64,000 nt of DNA from NCBI RefSeq assembly GCF_038150125.1, contig NZ_JBBVMF010000007.1, positions 62,001-126,000 of the forward strand, written 5' to 3'. The DNA is from SW132 sp038150125. GTDB lineage: Bacteria > Bacteroidota > Rhodothermia > Balneolales > Balneolaceae. Of this stretch, positions 61,945 through 64,000 are shown in pieces. Under the pieces are notes generated by a model that was not told where the DNA came from, did no database searches, and saw only the letters and a list, made by a program, of their open reading frames with translations. Position 1 is the first letter of the stretch; each line of letters begins with the position of its first letter. A program made the position numbers and the translations under genes.

Positions 61945-62720
61945 GCAGAGTGAAGAATGCCTTTGATCATCGCTGAACTGAAGCCGCTGTGCTCCATCTC
62001 GTTGAGACCCGCAATTGTGCATCCACGAGGCGTAGTAACCCTATCGATTTCAAATTCAGGGTGGTTATCTTTGTCTGCCAAAAGAGAGGCTGCACCCTTT
62101 GCGGTTTGAGCCGCCATCTTGAGTGCTTCATGAGCATGAAAGCCGATTTCAGTCCCTCCCTGAGAAGCTGCGCGGATAGAGCGCAGAAAAAATGCAATAC
62201 CGCACGCACAAAGAGCAGTAGCGGCTGTCATCTGTTCTTCCAGGATAGATACCGTCTTGCCAACAGTGTTAAAGATTTCCGTGGCCGTTTCAAGCACATC
62301 GCTATTGTCGGAATCCGTGCAGATACATGTCATCGATTCACGAATGGCGATGGCGGTATTTGGCATTGCCCGCACTATGCTTAATTTGTCACTTACTATG
62401 GTCTTTATATAAGCGATATCAACACTTGTTACCACAGAAATCAACAGATGCTTTTCAGGTTTAAGAAATGGACCAATTTGCTTTAGCAAATCATCAATTT
62501 GACTGGGCTCTACTGCCACAATAATTATTTCAGATCTCTTAATGGCCTCTTCATTACTATTAGTAACATAAAACCCCTGATCTTTATATGTCTCCAGCAA
62601 TGTGATTCTTCGACGCGTGAGGGCGATTGAATCTGCTTCATATTTACCCGATTTAACTAAACCTGTGGCTATGGCAGTACCAAGATTTCCGGCTCCAAGA
62701 ATGGCAATATTTTTACTCAT
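61908..62720 (-). CDS. proC: Pyrroline-5-carboxylate reductase
   Basis: 270 aa from the ATG at 62720, which directly precedes the NADP motif IAILGAGNLGTAIATGLV; the frame stays open for 41 codons upstream, but that part has no family match. Other motifs: IIVAVEPSQ, AMPNTAI, and the C-terminal PGG-like signature seen here as VTTPRGCTIAGLNEME (usual VTSPGGTT). Last step of proline synthesis, which in this osmoadapted gene set may also supply proline as a compatible solute (inference). Divergent from the aspartokinase gene. Confidence 0.92.
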   Translation of the reverse strand: MSKNIAILGAGNLGTAIATGLVKSGKYEADSIALTRRRITLLETYKDQGFYVTNSNEEAIKRSEIIIVAVEPSQIDDLLKQIGPFLKPEKHLLISVVTSVDIAYIKTIVSDKLSIVRAMPNTAIAIRESMTCICTDSDNSDVLETATEIFNTVGKTVSILEEQMTAATALCACGIAFFLRSIRAASQGGTEIGFHAHEALKMAAQTAKGAASLLADKDNHPEFEIDRVTTPRGCTIAGLNEMEHSGFSSAMIKGILHSAKKAATLHSDKE

Positions 62721-62936
62721 GTCAGTATTATTTTTTTCCACTGTTATATTAAAACGTAATAAACACATTTGGATGAAGGAATGCATAAATTTGTTTAAAA
62801 ATGAGCATAAGACTTGGGAAGCGCTTCTATAAAAAAGGGCCATTACTTTAAATTACTATAGAAAATAACTTGAACAGGAAGTGACAGTTGACTAACATAA
62901 ACGGCTTCTGTAACTACATTTAAATAATCTACCTAT

Positions 62937-64000
62937 ATGCAAGTGTTGAAATTTGGCGGGTCTTCGATGGGTACTGCCGAATCGATATCAAACGTACTTT
63001 CTATTGTAACGCAACGGGCTGAGAGAGGGCCGGTTGCTGTGATTGTTTCTGCAATGAGAGGCGTGACCGATCAACTCGTTGAAACGTGCAACCGAATGGA
63101 GCGATCGTCTTTTAGCTATAACGAAACCATAGACGCGTTAGAGAAGCGACATTTCAATATAGCCCGTGAGATGTTACCGGCACAAGAGCAAAGTGACCTT
63201 ATCACTGAGCTGAAGATGCTTTTAAATGAACTCGAAGATGTGCTGCAAGGCGTATCCTTAGTACAGGAAATCACGCCAAAAACCCGCGATTTTGTGATGG
63301 GGTTTGGTGAACGCCTATCGGCTAAAATTCTCACCCATCTGATTAAAAGTCAAAATATAGACTCTGAATACACTGATGCGCGTTCGTTTATTGTTACCGA
63401 TTCACGCTTTGGTAATGCACGGGTAGATCTGAAGGTGACATATAATAAAATCCGCTCATATTTTGAAGCTACTGATGAGCCCAAGGTATTTGTTGTGACC
63501 GGTTTTATAGCTGCTACCAAACGGAATTTATCAACCACACTGGGCCGCGGTGGATCAGATTACACGGCTGCTCTTATAGGAGCTGCTCTCAATACCGATT
63601 TAATTGAGATCTGGACGGATGTGAACGGGTTGATGACGGCAAACCCCGGTAAAGTTAAACGGGCTTTCCCAATTTATGAAATTTCCTACGAAGAGGCGAT
63701 GGAACTTTCACACTTTGGAGCTAAAGTTATTTATCCGCCTACCCTGATTCCGGCGCTAAAAGCCCAGATCCCAATTGTAATCAAGAATACGTTTGATCCC
63801 ACTCAGCCCGGGACCTCTATCAGGAAAGAAATCACGCCTACAAACAATCTGATTAAAGGACTGTCGTCTATTGACAATATCACCATGCTAACAGTGAAGG
63901 GTAGCGGAATGATTGGGGTGAGCGGGATAGCAGCAAGGATTTTTCGTTCGCTGGCAGACGCCGACGTAAATATTATTATGATAACCCAGGCCTCATCTGA
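62937..64000 (+). CDS. thrA: Aspartokinase, N-terminal part (cut by window end)
   Basis: 354 codons are visible, open to the window edge. Kinase motifs: VLKFGGSSMGTAESI at the N-terminus, FVMGFGERLSAKI, TLGRGGSDYTAALIGAAL, IWTDVNGLMTANPG and ELSHFGAKVIYPPTL; the ACT region begins near residue 310. The pattern and the Bacteroidota-type context point to the bifunctional aspartokinase/homoserine dehydrogenase, but the dehydrogenase half lies outside the window, so a monofunctional enzyme cannot be excluded. Confidence 0.88.
   Translation, partial: MQVLKFGGSSMGTAESISNVLSIVTQRAERGPVAVIVSAMRGVTDQLVETCNRMERSSFSYNETIDALEKRHFNIAREMLPAQEQSDLITELKMLLNELEDVLQGVSLVQEITPKTRDFVMGFGERLSAKILTHLIKSQNIDSEYTDARSFIVTDSRFGNARVDLKVTYNKIRSYFEATDEPKVFVVTGFIAATKRNLSTTLGRGGSDYTAALIGAALNTDLIEIWTDVNGLMTANPGKVKRAFPIYEISYEEAMELSHFGAKVIYPPTLIPALKAQIPIVIKNTFDPTQPGTSIRKEITPTNNLIKGLSSIDNITMLTVKGSGMIGVSGIAARIFRSLADADVNIIMITQASS

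Noticed and set aside
62721..62843. Longer proC start giving 311 aa
   Set aside because: The extra 41 residues have no family match, and the ATG at 62720 directly precedes the Rossmann motif.

Overview
The window reads as chromosome from a moderately AT-rich, Gram-negative bacterium of the Bacteroidota/Balneolota side of the tree; a marine or halophilic Balneolaceae is my best guess, inferred from gene content only. Pointers are a family-97 glycoside hydrolase, a DUF5916 outer-membrane protein, a Tat-exported Gfo/Idh/MocA oxidoreductase, sulfatases, many lipoboxes, weak Shine-Dalgarno sites, and several transporters for compatible solutes and ions. I recognised no rRNA, tRNA, CRISPR array, prophage or intact transposase. 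|| Layout. 0.1-5.2 kb: lysA, a decayed patch (NRAMP fragment plus a broken VapBC-like toxin-antitoxin pair), an intact NRAMP-fold transporter with an altered metal site, and a lipoprotein serine protease. 5.2-12.3 kb: a repeat-rich gap, a HyuA-HyuB 5-oxoprolinase-type fusion carrying four repeat insertions that all preserve the reading frame, then a Fur-family regulator and a Zn/Cd-type P1B ATPase. 12.4-22.3 kb, all on the minus strand: two sulfatases, a Gfo/Idh/MocA oxidoreductase, a 3-keto-glycoside hydrolase-like (DUF1080) lipoprotein, an ankyrin protein, an octaheme cytochrome with HEAT and TPR regions, and a response regulator; this looks like export-side breakdown of a sulfated glycan next to an electron-transfer protein. 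22.3-31 kb: remnants of a P1B ATPase and of GH97, DoxX, DUF5916, the intact GH97 and an SDR. 31.4-36.6 kb: DUF2267, a lipoprotein, a class-V PLP enzyme, a lipase-maturation-factor protein and a dUTPase-fold protein. 37.3-50.8 kb: an ion/osmolyte and stress block with a Na+/H+ antiporter plus cytosolic USP-like region, a USP pseudogene, an APC permease fused to EIIA-like and RCK_C domains, SulP-STAS, intact vapBC, hisS, and a porin-BCCT-USP operon. 51.7-64 kb: GH43, DASH cryptochrome, radical SAM protein, an operon thioredoxin-like/pdxH/trmB, a TetR-fadE pair, proC, and the start of an aspartokinase cut by the window edge. || Cross-cutting pattern. Three families with an intact gene in the window also have a truncated, decayed second copy in it (NRAMP, P1B ATPase, GH97), and a degenerate USP lies between two transporters. 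Several families of short inverted-repeat elements occur between genes, and two palindromic families have entered the oxoprolinase reading frame. The in-frame palindromes are the most unusual signal I found. No wholly new multi-gene system is demonstrable from sequence alone.
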